Below are positions 9,301-18,199 of a stretch of DNA of 64,000 bases, piece by piece. The notes under the pieces are model-generated. The model saw nothing but the letters and a program-made list of their open reading frames with translations. It was not told the DNA's origin and did not search any database. Source of the stretch: Limnomonas spitsbergensis (lineage: Eukaryota; Chlorophyta; Chlorophyceae; Chlamydomonadales); NCBI GenBank assembly GCA_037349105.1, contig JAYJMM010000071.1, forward strand, positions 868,001 through 932,000, in the 5' to 3' direction. The first letter of the stretch is position 1; every line of letters starts with the position of its first letter. The position numbers and the translations under genes were made by a program.

Positions 9301-12300
9301 AGCGTCGCATACGTCTCTGCATAGCGCACTATGCCTTCTCGTGATGCTCCATGCGCACAGGGAACGACACGAGCAGGAACGCAAGTTCAGGGAGCAGATT
9401 GACACGCTGGCCGCACGGGTGTCCGAGCTGGACGTGGAGAGCCGCAAGCTCCGGGAAAACAAATACGACCTGGACAGCAAGGTAGGAGGGTGTGGGCTGG
9501 GCTGATGGCTGGTTACGATTAAGGATGTTGTTAGTGCTTAAATTACCAGGCTAGATTGTAGGAAGCTTGTTACTGCTTGGGGGCGTGGGCTAGTGATGGT
9601 GAGGCTATTGAGCAAGGTAATTACGTGGGGACGTAAGCTGGGCTGCGGGTCTGATTGTTGCTTATCACTTGCTCTAGGTGGGTAGATTTAGGCCCTCATA
9701 TGGCAAGTGGTTTGCCCTGTCTTCTGAGCATTCGTGACAGTTCTGTGCCCATGACGGTCTTAGGGTGGCTGAATTACGTAGCTGAGTTTCAGTCACCGTA
9801 CTTTCAAGGCAAATTCAGCTATTTTTACCAGAAAGATACCGCAATTGCTTGCAGTCAGTCATTGCCGGCACAATTTCTAAATTACAGCACATTTGCACAG
9901 CACTGATGGTTGAGCATGGGCCTGGCAGGGAGGAGGATCTGTTGTCCAGAGCACTGGCACGGCTTCCCCTCCTTCGGGTAGTGTTGTTCTGAACGTGTCT
10001 GAGTCTCCATTCAGCTGAATCCTGTCCTTGGGTCTGGGGGGGCTGGTGCAGTGCAAGACCGGCTGCTCGGACCACCGGCCGTAGGCCGGTCAAGGTTTGG
10101 TCCCAGTTGGTGTGCCCGGCAGCCCCAAAGGTAGTCTGATGCACACACACTGCACATTGTACCGCCTGCAGGTGTCAGAACTGAGCCATAAGCTGGGCAG
10201 TGCCGAGGGCAGCAACCGCTCTCTGGAGGAGGAGTGTGCGCGGCTCAAGCAGCTCAACCAGCAGCTGAGTTCGGAGCGCCATGACCGGGACATACAAATG
10301 AATGAGGCCAAGGCGCGGCTCATTGCTTTGGACGAAAAGGTAAGGGTGGCAGGGAGGGGGGGGCGCATAATGCATAGGTCCGCGAGGCTCAAAGCGGACA
10401 GACTTACCAGGCTCGTGGTAGGGGTCAGAGGTAGAGACTCAAAAGCATTGAAACAAGACGTGAATGAGTTGATGTGCGGGTGAAATTGTGTGATTGATTC
10501 ATGTGGGGTTAAGGGCCTCAGGGTCTCGCAATGCGCCAGGATTTAGGGCCTGAATGCATGAGATTGTGAGTCCTAGGAGCCTCACAATGGATGGGACCTT
10601 GATCTGCAAACAGACAGGCTTAGGAGGCCGTGCTAACACATACGTAGGCTCTACAGGTGCAACGCCCTCGAAACATCAAGGTGAGATGCTGTGAATGGCC
10701 ACAGCATCATCAAAACAGATGAGACATCGAGGCTCGAAACCCAGGGAACAAAAAACGCCCTGGTGACATGCTGCCCCCGTCTCATTGCATCATCCAATCG
10801 TGTGGGAAAGGCACGTCAGCGTTGCCTCACGGGATGGTTGTCCCTCATGCTGAGGACGCCCTGATGAGATCCTAAGACATTCCCACTGCACCATGAAGTC
10901 ATGTTGGGAAAGTTCCAGCAATGTTGCGTCCCTCACTCACTCCCCTCCCTCTGTCAATCCCTCACTCTTTTAATCCGTCACTGCATATTCCTCCCTCCCT
11001 CATTCATTGCTGATCTCTCCCTTCCTCCCTCCCTCATTCATTGCTGATCCCTTCCTCCCTCACTACTGATCGTTCTGTCCCTCCCTCTAAGTGCACAGAC
11101 CCAGGCCCAAACTGAGATCATCGAGCAGCAGCGGTCACGCATGCGCGAGCTGGAGGCATCAGCACGGCAGATGGAGAGCCGATGCAGCGACCTGCGGGAC
11201 GTGGCCGCGGGGCACGACCAGCGGGCCAAGGACTCCCAGGCCGAAGTGGTCAAGGGGAACGCCATCATCGAGAAGCTCATGGTGGGTCAAGGGGGGGCTG
11301 AATTATGCCGCTGCTAATAGATGAGGATCCATTGTCGGAAGCTGGCGGGGGCACCAGGGGCAGGCTTTGTTCCTTTTTTGTGACTCAGGTACATGACATC
11401 TACACTCTAGCCTTTTTCCCAAGACCCCAGGTATGGCCAGCAATGCTGCTTGGGTCGCCAGCCGCCAGCCGGTCCAGGTTTGGTTTCAATCTGGCCTTTG
11501 GCAGACATGGGGCGGCCTGCCGAAGTTGGCCTGGTGGCCAAAAATGAAAGACTGTTTATTCTGTGGGCCTACGCCTCAACAGACGGATTCCTGTGATGCC
11601 AACAACCTCCAACGGACATAATTCTTACCGGTACTGGTACCCGTGTTTTGTTGCAGTTGATTCATGTTGTCCTTGATATAGTCATTTGTTTCCTGGCGCT
11701 CTATCCTAGCCTGTCACATGCCCCGAGGCAGGCCACCCGTCTTATATGCGTCACGCCGCGGTGCTCTATGGTGAAGTCAAAATTGGTCGCCCCTCTTATG
11801 CGCACCTTCTCGCGGTACTCTCAGGGTGAAGTCAAGATTGGTCGCCCCTCTTGTGCGCACCTTCTCTCGGTGCTCTCAGGGTGAAGTCAAGATTGGTAAG
11901 GAGAAGGTCCGGCGCAAACAGGCCATTGTGATGCGGCAAGAGGAGGAGCTGCAGGCGCGGGAGCAGGCGCTGTCCTCTGCTCTGCGGGAGCTGCAGGGGC
12001 TGACGTCAGCGGTGGAGTCGGCGCGCGGAGAGCGCAGCGGGCTGGGCAGCGAGAACGCAGAGCTGCGGGCCAAGCTCGAGGAAAGCAAGTCGCAGCTGCA
12101 GAGCAACGAGCAGATGATCAGATGGCTCAACCAGCAGGTGGGTGGGTGAGCAGGGGGGGTAAAGTTTTGAAATTTTGTATATTTGAATAAATTTTGCACA
12201 GGGACAGACAGGATAGAGCTCTGTGATTCGCAGCGCATGGTCCCGCTGTAGCGACTCCAAATCTGGAGTATGTCCGGCACCAGCAGGTGGGTGGGTGCCA

Positions 12301-13911
12301 CCCACTGGGTGGGTTGGGGGGATGGTGGGTGCGCCAAGACAGGGACAGGGCAGCAGGGGCAGAACTCTGTCATGTGCAGGTGGGGAAGATGAGTGGGCGG
12401 GGGGATGGCGGGTGCAAACTGCACAGGGACTGAGAAGCAGGGGGCGGAGCCCTGGCATGTGCAGTTGCTGCATGTCCCTGAACCCACCACTGGGTATCAT
12501 GAGCATGTCACCTCCAAGTCAGCATCAGGCACGTCAGTCCAAGGAAATAAGTACTCAACCCACTGCACCTTCAGCTAGCCCTCAACAAGCCTGCAAACCT
12601 GTGCCCTAGGGGCAGGTACCAGTGTATCACAGTTTATTTAATATGCTTCTGGGACAGGGCTGCAGGACCCCTGTAACCCCGTAAGCTCCCACAAGGCCTG
12701 GCAGCCTTGATTTCACACACACACTTTCCCACTCAGACTCACTTATTCACACCCCTGGCTCCTAGAAAGGAATTCAAAAAACTGAAAAGGACAAAACTGC
12801 AGCAGGGGACAGAGCCCTGTCTTGTACAGGGCCTGTTTTTGCTTGACACTGTGGCGGCTCCAGATATGGAGTACCGTAGACTTGAACCATCCCTCAGAGC
12901 TGACAACGGACAAAAACTCTTACATTCCTGACTGGAATTGGTCTTAGTGTTGACATGCGAGATAAGGAGGCACGTTGCCTTATGGCAGCCCAATTTTTTT
13001 TGCCGTTAAGCCAGATGGTAGCCTGCGGTTAACGGTTGATGACCGGTTACTGTTTCTCAGTAATCAAACTGTCCCACTGAAATGGTATCATCCGAGAGCA
13101 GATGCCTTTTTGACAAATTGCATGGCCGTACATTCTTTCTTTCACAGATCTCCAACGAATCTTATTCAAAGGATTCCTCACCCCAAAACAATGTTACCGG
13201 GAATTTTGACGTCAGGCAATTCGTGTCTCCCGTACGTCTGAATTCTTCAAAGGTGGTTTAGCCAGCACTGCATAATGAGTGACCCGCCCCGCTGCCTCCC
13301 GCTACCCCTCGCAGGTCAATGATGCGCAGCTCCAGATGTCCGGCGCCGTTTCAGGCTCACGGTATGCCTTTTCGAGGGCCACGCCCGCAGCGCTCACCGC
13401 CGGGCCTGCCACGGGCCTGCCCACCTCAGCAACGCCGTTGGCGCCGCGGATGCTGACCTCCGCACCGCACACCGGTGGCGGGCCTGCATCGAGGTACACG
13501 GGGTTGACGTCAACATCGTACGGCGGCGGCGCCAGCGCGGGCAGCAAGCCCTCTACCTCTTCTTATGGAGGCAGCGGGCTCTCGTATGGAGTTGGTGGGG
13601 CGGGGGCGGCCGGCGCAGGATCCGCTCCGCCGCAGGCGTCGGCGTTCAAATCCTTCACTCCCTCGGCCGGCCTGGTTACTTCGTCGTACGGTGTGGCGGC
13701 CCGCTCCAGCTACGATGAGGTTGCAGGAGGGAGCTCCAGGGCGCCTTCGGCCGGGGGTGCGGCCCAAGGGGCAGACCCGCCTTACCACGAGATGAAGACA
13801 TCGGGTCTGAGCTATGGGGGGGGAGGCGCGGGTGCCAGCAGCTACACGGGTAGGCCGGGGGATGGGACCCCTTACCAACCGATAGTGGGGAGCCGGGCCA
13901 GTAATGTGTGA
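6398..13911 (+). CDS. SAS6: SAS-6, centriole cartwheel protein (Bld12 orthologue)
   Basis: Eleven exons: 6398-6589, 6651-6835, 6950-7022, 7269-7322, 7569-7640, 8220-8395, 9361-9481, 10172-10339, 11099-11281, 11880-12137, 13315-13911. All are in phase and give 692 residues. SAS-6 self-assembles into the nine-fold cartwheel that templates centrioles and basal bodies. The N-terminal head (about 1-170) reads ATTLFWKPVPVSLRQSDRE, ILRIHISSDSDLFFLHSLEV, SEEDFQSLKNEQGILVDF and EINDFKQLPHITLAFRPGN; Phe148 aligns with Chlamydomonas Phe145 of the head-head interface (recalled, not computed). Residues about 170-494 are coiled coil, ending NEQMIRWLNQQVNDAQLQ, the conserved end of the SAS-6 rod. Residues about 495-692 are a Gly/Ser/Ala-rich disordered tail. 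Start MPLLLDEDP matches the algal start. Intron 1 uses a GC donor. The start of exon 9 (11099) is the least certain junction. Several introns carry copies of their own junctions. Confidence 0.95.
6590..6650 (+). other. SAS6: GC-AG intron 1 of SAS-6, 61 bp
   Basis: The donor reads CGG/GCAAGT and the acceptor TTCGCAG. Only this GC donor joins AACTTACGG to ATACTACGG and restores the conserved NLRILRIH. The nearby GT donors put exon 2 out of frame. Confidence 0.85.
7511..7568 (+). repeat. Three acceptor copies before SAS-6 exon 5
   Basis: TCCCATGCAG occurs three times ending at 7522, 7545 and 7568, exactly 23 bp apart. The last is the functional acceptor. The first copy is followed by CTTCTTGG, resembling the exon start TTTCTCGC. 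Confidence 0.75.
7880..8045 (+). repeat. Two upstream copies of the SAS-6 exon 6 acceptor junction
   Basis: Copies at about 7886-7940 and 7995-8040 repeat GTGYGCATG or GGCGCAG followed by GCTGAGTGAGGGAG-like sequence. The true exon 6 begins CATGCAG/GCTGAGTGGGAGG at 8220. Confidence 0.7.
8361..8628 (+). repeat. Three copies of the SAS-6 exon 6 donor junction
   Basis: The last 35 bases of exon 6 plus donor GTGCGG (GT at 8396) recur with GT at 8524 and at 8615. Copies start AAGGACCGGACGGAGGCC and AAGGATCGGTAGATGGC. Both carry substitutions, and the third has an in-frame TAG. Confidence 0.8.
8848..8993. mobile_element. hAT-type MITE, copy 1 (146 bp)
   Basis: Terminal inverted repeats CAGTGCTGTGC and GCACAGCACTG are flanked by an exact 8-bp target duplication ATCATGAC (8840-8847 and 8994-9001). 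TIR type and 8-bp duplication are the hAT signature. No coding capacity. Inserted in SAS-6 intron 6. Confidence 0.9.
9000..9215. repeat. About 115-bp tandem duplication in SAS-6 intron 6
   Basis: TGTTGGTGAGAT followed by a GGTGTWGT segment, then CCACYGCTTCACCA and GATGCCGACRAGAT, occurs twice in tandem. Non-coding. Confidence 0.55.
9738..9905. mobile_element. hAT-type MITE, copy 2 (168 bp)
   Basis: Same family as the 8848 copy: CAGTTCTGTGCC at the left end, TGCACAGCACTG at the right end, and a shared internal TGGCTGAATTACGTAGCTGA. The flanking 8-mers ATTCGTGA and ATGGTTGA match only partly, suggesting an older insertion. Lies in SAS-6 intron 7. Confidence 0.8.
10040..10136. repeat. Dispersed GC-rich repeat, copy 5
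   Basis: Contains GTAGGCCGGTCAAGGTTTGG followed by TCCCAGTTGG, the clearest plus-strand copy of the family core. Lies just upstream of SAS-6 exon 8. Confidence 0.65.
10920..11098 (+). repeat. Pyrimidine-rich repeat before SAS-6 exon 9
   Basis: CTCATTCATTGCTGATCYC and TTCCTCCCTCCCTC units repeat several times up to the exon 9 acceptor. They form a long polypyrimidine tract. Confidence 0.6.
11296..11357 (+). repeat. Copy of SAS-6 exon 1 inside intron 9
   Basis: About 57 bases match 6392-6449, including the 5' flank GAATT, the ATG and MPLLxDEDPLSxAGGGT, with about three mismatches. The copy begins 15 bp after the exon 9 donor and breaks off after the Gly-rich stretch. Confidence 0.85.
11430..11545. 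repeat. Dispersed GC-rich repeat, copy 6
   Basis: GCCGGTCCAGGTTTGGTTTC within a GGCCAGCAATGCTGC...GGCGGCCTGCCGAAG context, nearly the layout of copy 7. In SAS-6 intron 9. Confidence 0.6.
11770..11879 (+). repeat. Two 55-bp decoys of the SAS-6 exon 10 acceptor
   Basis: Two exact-length 55-bp units (11770-11824, 11825-11879) each begin with the exon 10 start GGTGAAGTCAARATTGGT and end with CTCTCAG. The third occurrence, at 11880, is the true exon. The unit length is not a multiple of three. Starting at the second unit runs into TGA. Confidence 0.9.
12126..12480 (+). repeat. Repeats after the SAS-6 exon 10 donor
   Basis: ACCAGCAGGTGGGTGGGTG, the exon 10 end and donor, recurs at about 12279-12297. 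Around it a roughly 118-bp unit with GCACAGGGAC and CATGTGCAG repeats two to three times. Confidence 0.65.
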
Positions 13912-14610
13912 GGAGAGCGAGTGAGAGCTCAAGCCCGGCGCCGGCGTTGCGGATATGTGACCATGACTATGTTGTCTGACTTGACGGCACCTCGCGCTTT
14001 GAGCGGAAGACCTAGGTCCTGCATAGACCTGGGTGTCTAGACCTGGTCGATGGCTGTTGCACTGCAGCTGAGATCTTCTCTCTCGTGTGCAATCCGTTGC
14101 TGGAAACTGGCACCCACTAGCCTTGACCGTATGACAACTGGCATTGTGGAGTGTTTTGGAAAACGTCTCCACTGATTTAAAATGGGAACCTTCTGCGGAT
14201 CTTATTTTACCTAGGACTCCAGGATGCACCCCTGGTGGCCCTGGGAGAGGGTTTGACTTTATTATCACCTGCGGCATAGCCCAAGACTATAAACGTGTCT
14301 CATACAAATTAACTCACTTGAGGGTCAATGACGTCACCATTTACTTGAGGGTGGCGGACATTGTACATTCTAGTCCCTCTGGGCCAGCAAGTGTTTAGGT
14401 ACCAGATTTGGTAAGCTCTCTTCCAGCCCCTATGACTTCGGGTGGGTTTGGCATCTGGAATATTTATTTGACAGATCCATTGCATATTTTTCTAGCAGGT
14501 GTCTGTCTCGCTATCATTGAAGGATTGATTTATGAATCATCTCTTGCAGGTAGTTCATTGAACGAGGGACACCCAGCTTCCTGCAATAGAGGTAGCCTGC
14601 GAATATCAGG

Positions 14611-14642
14611 GGCCTTTTTGAGCAGGGCCCAGAGGTAATTGA
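14611..14642 (+). mobile_element. LINE 3'-end fragment
   Basis: GGCCTTTTTGAGCAGGGCCC followed by AGAGGT matches the conserved 3' tail shared with copies at 31981, 32165, 33098 and 35480. Severely 5'-truncated. Confidence 0.6.
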
Positions 14643-15505
14643 CCCAGCTTCCTTCAAATGAATGAGCCTTCGAATATCGCGGGCTAGTCAAGACTATTCA
14701 CATACATATAGGTCTTAAAACACTGCTGAAAGCAAAGCTAAGTCTTATCTCTTCCTACCAGCTTCCTAAAACAAGCACATCCAGCCCCAACCCACTGTAA
14801 CGGTTAGAAACTGCTGACAATGCAGCAAAGCCAACACCAAAACGACGATTCAACGAGGGTTGGTTTCTTATTTCAGTGCAAGAGGGTTGTGTGGGGTTTC
14901 CAACGTATGAGGGTCGTCAGGTTTGATGAACGGTCAGATGCTGGCAAACTGATTCGACAACTGAAACAATAATATAGGTCAGGGAAGAGGAGAAACCAGT
15001 CCCTCCACAGGTTATGTCACAATCAGCGGATTCAACCTGAGGAATATTGTCACTGAGCCATGTCCACGTGGTTTTCCTTCCCTACCCCTCAATAAATAAT
15101 CCCTGATGGTGCGTGAGTAATGTTGTTTGCACTCCCCTCACATGCATTATGCGGCCGAGGCTTCAGCAGGGCCCAGCGGGTATCACCGTTCCCCACACAT
15201 GCATCATGCATCACAAATTCTAAAATTCATGATATGAGAACAAATCACATATAATGAAATGATGACCTGGTCCCGCGCTTCACAGCAGCTACATATCAGG
15301 CCTTGGGAGTATAAACAGGTCTGGGCATCAGATGTGTAAGGAAATAACAATTCAGCCCTTGTCCACCCGTCACCCAATGCGCCACAAAGCTCACCGGCAC
15401 ACTCCACAGGAGTGCTTCTTTCAGTGAGCGACCGACTACCTGAAGGTGCCAATGGGACATTGGGGACCAAAATGGCACGACGAGCAGCTCTTTCCTTTTC
15501 GTAAC

Positions 15506-15735
15506 TCAGCTACGTGTCAGCTATACTCTGGCCTCTGGCCGGGGGGCCCAGTTGTGGCGAGCCATGCTGCCTTGGCCACCAGTGGAAGGCCGGTCCTGGT
15601 TTGGTCCCAATTGGGCCTTTGACGGCCGCAAGGCGGCCTGCCGAAGGTGAATCCGTAGCCGAAAAAACAAACTCTGGAGCAGCTGGGCTTGCCACACCAG
15701 GCCTCCTCCGCCCTCGGCCGCACTGTAGCTGATTC
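15506..15735. repeat. Dispersed GC-rich repeat, copy 7 (longest)
   Basis: Runs from CTCAGCTACGTGTCAGCTA to CTGTAGCTGATTCG, so both ends carry inverted CAGCTAC motifs. The core is AAGGCCGGTCCTGGTTTGGT, then a GCGGCCTGCCGAAGG block and a CTTGCCACACCAGG block. Probably the most complete member. Confidence 0.65.
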
Positions 15736-15912
15736 GTTTCTGAAGCTCTCTTGAGTAAAACAGTGTAACACAGCTCTTGGCAGCACCTTGATGAAGCCCC
15801 AAAACAGTTCAAGCTCTCCTGTCGCATCAGGATTGACTTCCCAAGCAATACCAGACCGAAGCCTGGCCTTCAGTAGCAGCATCCAGACCGGGAGTTGAGA
15901 AAGTCGTTTGCC

Positions 15913-18199
15913 TCACATCTTCCAAAGCAAGACAGCCGTGCGCCCAGCCACATAGATGTACAGAATGTTGTGGATCTGAGGAGCAGATTATATTTAGGGT
16001 GTAGGATGTTGTGGGCCAGAGGGAGCCCATTAGATTGAGGGTTTAGGATGTTGTGGGCCAGAGGGAGCCCATTAGATTGAGGGTTTAGGATGTTGTGGGC
16101 CAGAGGGAGCCCATTAGATTGAGGGTTTAGGATGTTGTGGGCCAGAGGGAGCCCATTAGATTGAGGGTTTAGGATGTTGTGGGCCAGAGGGGGCAAATTC
16201 GATTGAGGGCTAAGGATGTTGTGGGCCAGAGGGAGCCCATTAGATTGAGGGTTTAGGATGTTGTGGGCCAGAGGGAGCCCATTAGATTGAGGGTTTAGGA
16301 TGTTGTGGGCCAGAGGGAGCCCATTAGATTGAGGGTTTAGGATGTTGTGGGCCAGAGGGAGCCCATTAGATTGAGGGTTTAGGATGTTGTGGGCCAGAGG
16401 GGGCAAATTCGATTGAGGGCTAAGGATGTTGTGGGCCAGAGGGAGCACATTAGATTGAGGGTTTAGGATGTTGTGGGCCAGAGGGGGCAAATTCGATTGA
16501 GGGCTAAGGATGTTGTGGGCCAGAGGGAGGCCATTAGATTGAGGGCTATGGATGTTGTGGGCCAGAGGGAGCCCATTAGATTGAGGGTTTAGGATGTTGC
16601 AGACATCAGGGGGGCTGGTTTGATTAAGGCTCATGAGTGCAGTCCTTTCTCAAGGACCCCATGCATCTGCGGTGCATTCCAGAGCCTCTGAACACAGAGT
16701 GTGACCATAAGGCTCACTCATGCCACTTTTGCCTACAGCGGGCAGAAGCTTTATTTGGGGCAGGGTCCCAGCTGTAGAACCTATGACGTTGTCCTAGGGT
16801 GAGGTGATCATACACCCTAAGCCCTAAACCCTTAAACCCTCAACCCTATCTGTTGCCAACTGCCAACTGAGCATCATCAATGAGCGAGAGAGACATTCAC
16901 CAGCAGTGCAAGTTGCTCAATCTAGGAGACTAGGAGGGGCTGTGATTTAGTCAAGGCAGTCCTCCCTTGCAGTACTTGCCTGCCTGTCAGTTTGGATCTG
17001 AGATCTCACCTCTGCCTGTCAGGTTGGATCTTATATCCCACTCTGCCAGTTGGGTTGAATTTTAGATCTCACAACTGCCAGTCAGGTAGGATCCCTTACC
17101 TCTGTCGTAATCTCGTACGAGAAGGCTTTCCCCACCACCACATGCCAGGGCGCACCAAACTTCTTGTCCATCTGATCCTTGATCATCTGAAAGCGCAAAA
17201 GCAGCAGTGAGGCTGGGAAGGTCAGAACCACTGCCTATCGCAGTGAGCGAGCTTTGTCTACTAGTCAGCTACACTGCAGCACGCTTCATCTACAAGTCAG
17301 CTACACTGCAGCTCGCTTCATGCACAAGTCAGCCTACGGCCGTGGAGGCCTGGAGCAGCATGCCCTGCTGCTTGGAATACCAGCTGTCGGTCAGTTAAGG
17401 TCTAGTTTACCTTCCTGTTGTGGACACTAATCTTAAGGAGGGTAAATTTTCATTGCGCACCATACTACCTAATGGCGGCTGCCTGGCAGCTACAACTGAG
17501 ATGAATATAACCAAACCTGGAACAGCCTTTGGCGGGTGGCTCCAGCAGCTGGGCTTGCTGCACCAAGTCTTATGGCTGTGGGCTCTGGGTTGAAGCTTAA
17601 CTGCAGCAGAGCCACAAAGGAGGCAGATCTGGAGACCCTGAAAACAGAAGCCTGGCGTCACACTGTATCACCTTTGCTCTTAAGACCCAAATCAAAATTA
17701 CCCTAAAGGATTGGAAAATATGCAGCGACAGACTGCCCTGCTGGCCTCAGACTTCAAGGCTGGCATCAGGCTGCCAGGCTGGCATCAGGCTGCCAGGCTG
17801 GCATCAGGCTGCCAGGCTGGCATCAGTGCCTTGGAGCAACTAACCAGCAGCCAGATGCATTCCATGTATATTTGGCCACTGGCCTCTGGCTGCTGGTAGT
17901 CACGACCAGCTGGCCACCAAGGTAGGTGCTAGCCACTGGCTGCCAGCAGCAGGCCATGTCATGTATGCTTGAGGTAGGTGCTAGGAAGGTGCTAGTCACT
18001 CCCCGCATCTTTATTTGCCCCTGTAATTTCCCGCACAGTCTGAAATAGCACCTGCGTGCACTTCTCGATGTCGCTCGCGTACTTTTCAACCGCAGTGATG
18101 CAGACATCTATTGCTTCCTCCTTCATCTCGGCGTGCATATATATCGGTATACTTCACCAAAGTATACTTTGCTGCGCGTGCGAACGCCCCCATGTCCAT
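15913..18199 (-). CDS. DNAL4: LC8-family axonemal dynein light chain (DNAL4/LC10 type)
   Basis: Three minus-strand exons. Exon 1 (18199-18052) reads AAKYTLVKYTD, then AEMKEEAIDVCITAVEKYA and SDIEKCTQ. Exon 2 (17186-17100) is MIKDQMDKKFGAPWHVVVGK then AFSYEITTE. Exon 3 (15975-15913) is IHNILYIYVAGRTAVLLWKM and stop. This follows DNAL4 throughout (MIKETMDKKFG, WHVVIGEGFGFEITHE, LLYLYFGG). DNAL4/LC10 is a light chain of ciliary dynein. Phases fit at both introns. Between YTD and AEMKEE the frame shifts by two bases at an (AT)4 run (18137-18144): one extra TA would restore it. So this is either a sequencing or assembly indel or a recently broken gene. The ATG at 18199 is provisional; an upstream in-frame acidic stretch could extend the N-terminus. 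Intron 2 carries a 42-bp array abutting exon 3. Confidence 0.85.
15976..16615 (-). repeat. 42-bp tandem array abutting DNAL4 exon 3
   Basis: About 14-15 units of 42 bp. Read on the minus strand, each unit holds GCCCACAACATCCT, resembling the exon 3 start ATCCACAACATTCT. Since 42 is a multiple of three, the array stays open (14-residue repeat LNPQSNGLPLAHNI), but the exon is read in another phase, so the array is intronic. Confidence 0.85.
16816..16850. repeat. Interstitial telomere-like CCCTAAA tract
   Basis: CCCTAAGCCCTAAACCCTTA followed by AACCCTCAACCC: degenerate plant/green-algal telomere heptamers. Similar short tracts lie at about 655-690 and 48925-48962. Confidence 0.6.
16985..17100 (-). 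repeat. Donor-junction repeats after DNAL4 exon 2
   Basis: Downstream of the donor (ACAGAG/GTAAGGGATCC), the motif GATCCWACCTGACAGGCAG recurs, once followed by AG/GTGAGATCTCAGATCC. It is a degenerate copy of the same junction about 85 bp away. Confidence 0.5.
17462..17600. repeat. Dispersed GC-rich repeat, copy 8
   Basis: ACCAAACCTGGAACAGCC followed by GGCGGGTGGCTCCAGCAGC and GGGCTTGCTGCACCA. Same block order as copy 1. In DNAL4 intron 1. Confidence 0.5.
17750..17830. repeat. Short 19-bp tandem repeat
   Basis: CTGGCATCAGGCTGCCAGG repeats about four times in DNAL4 intron 1. Confidence 0.75.

Larger units (their letters stand above)
13912..15912. other. Intergenic, between convergent SAS-6 and DNAL4
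   Basis: Holds a LINE 3'-end fragment at about 14611 and dispersed repeat copy 7 at 15506. Short open frames here have no recognisable protein character. Confidence 0.5.

Noticed and set aside
15870..16634. 254-codon minus frame of LNPQSNGLPLAHNI repeats
   Set aside because: Intronic 42-bp array of DNAL4; the exon at its end is coded in another phase.
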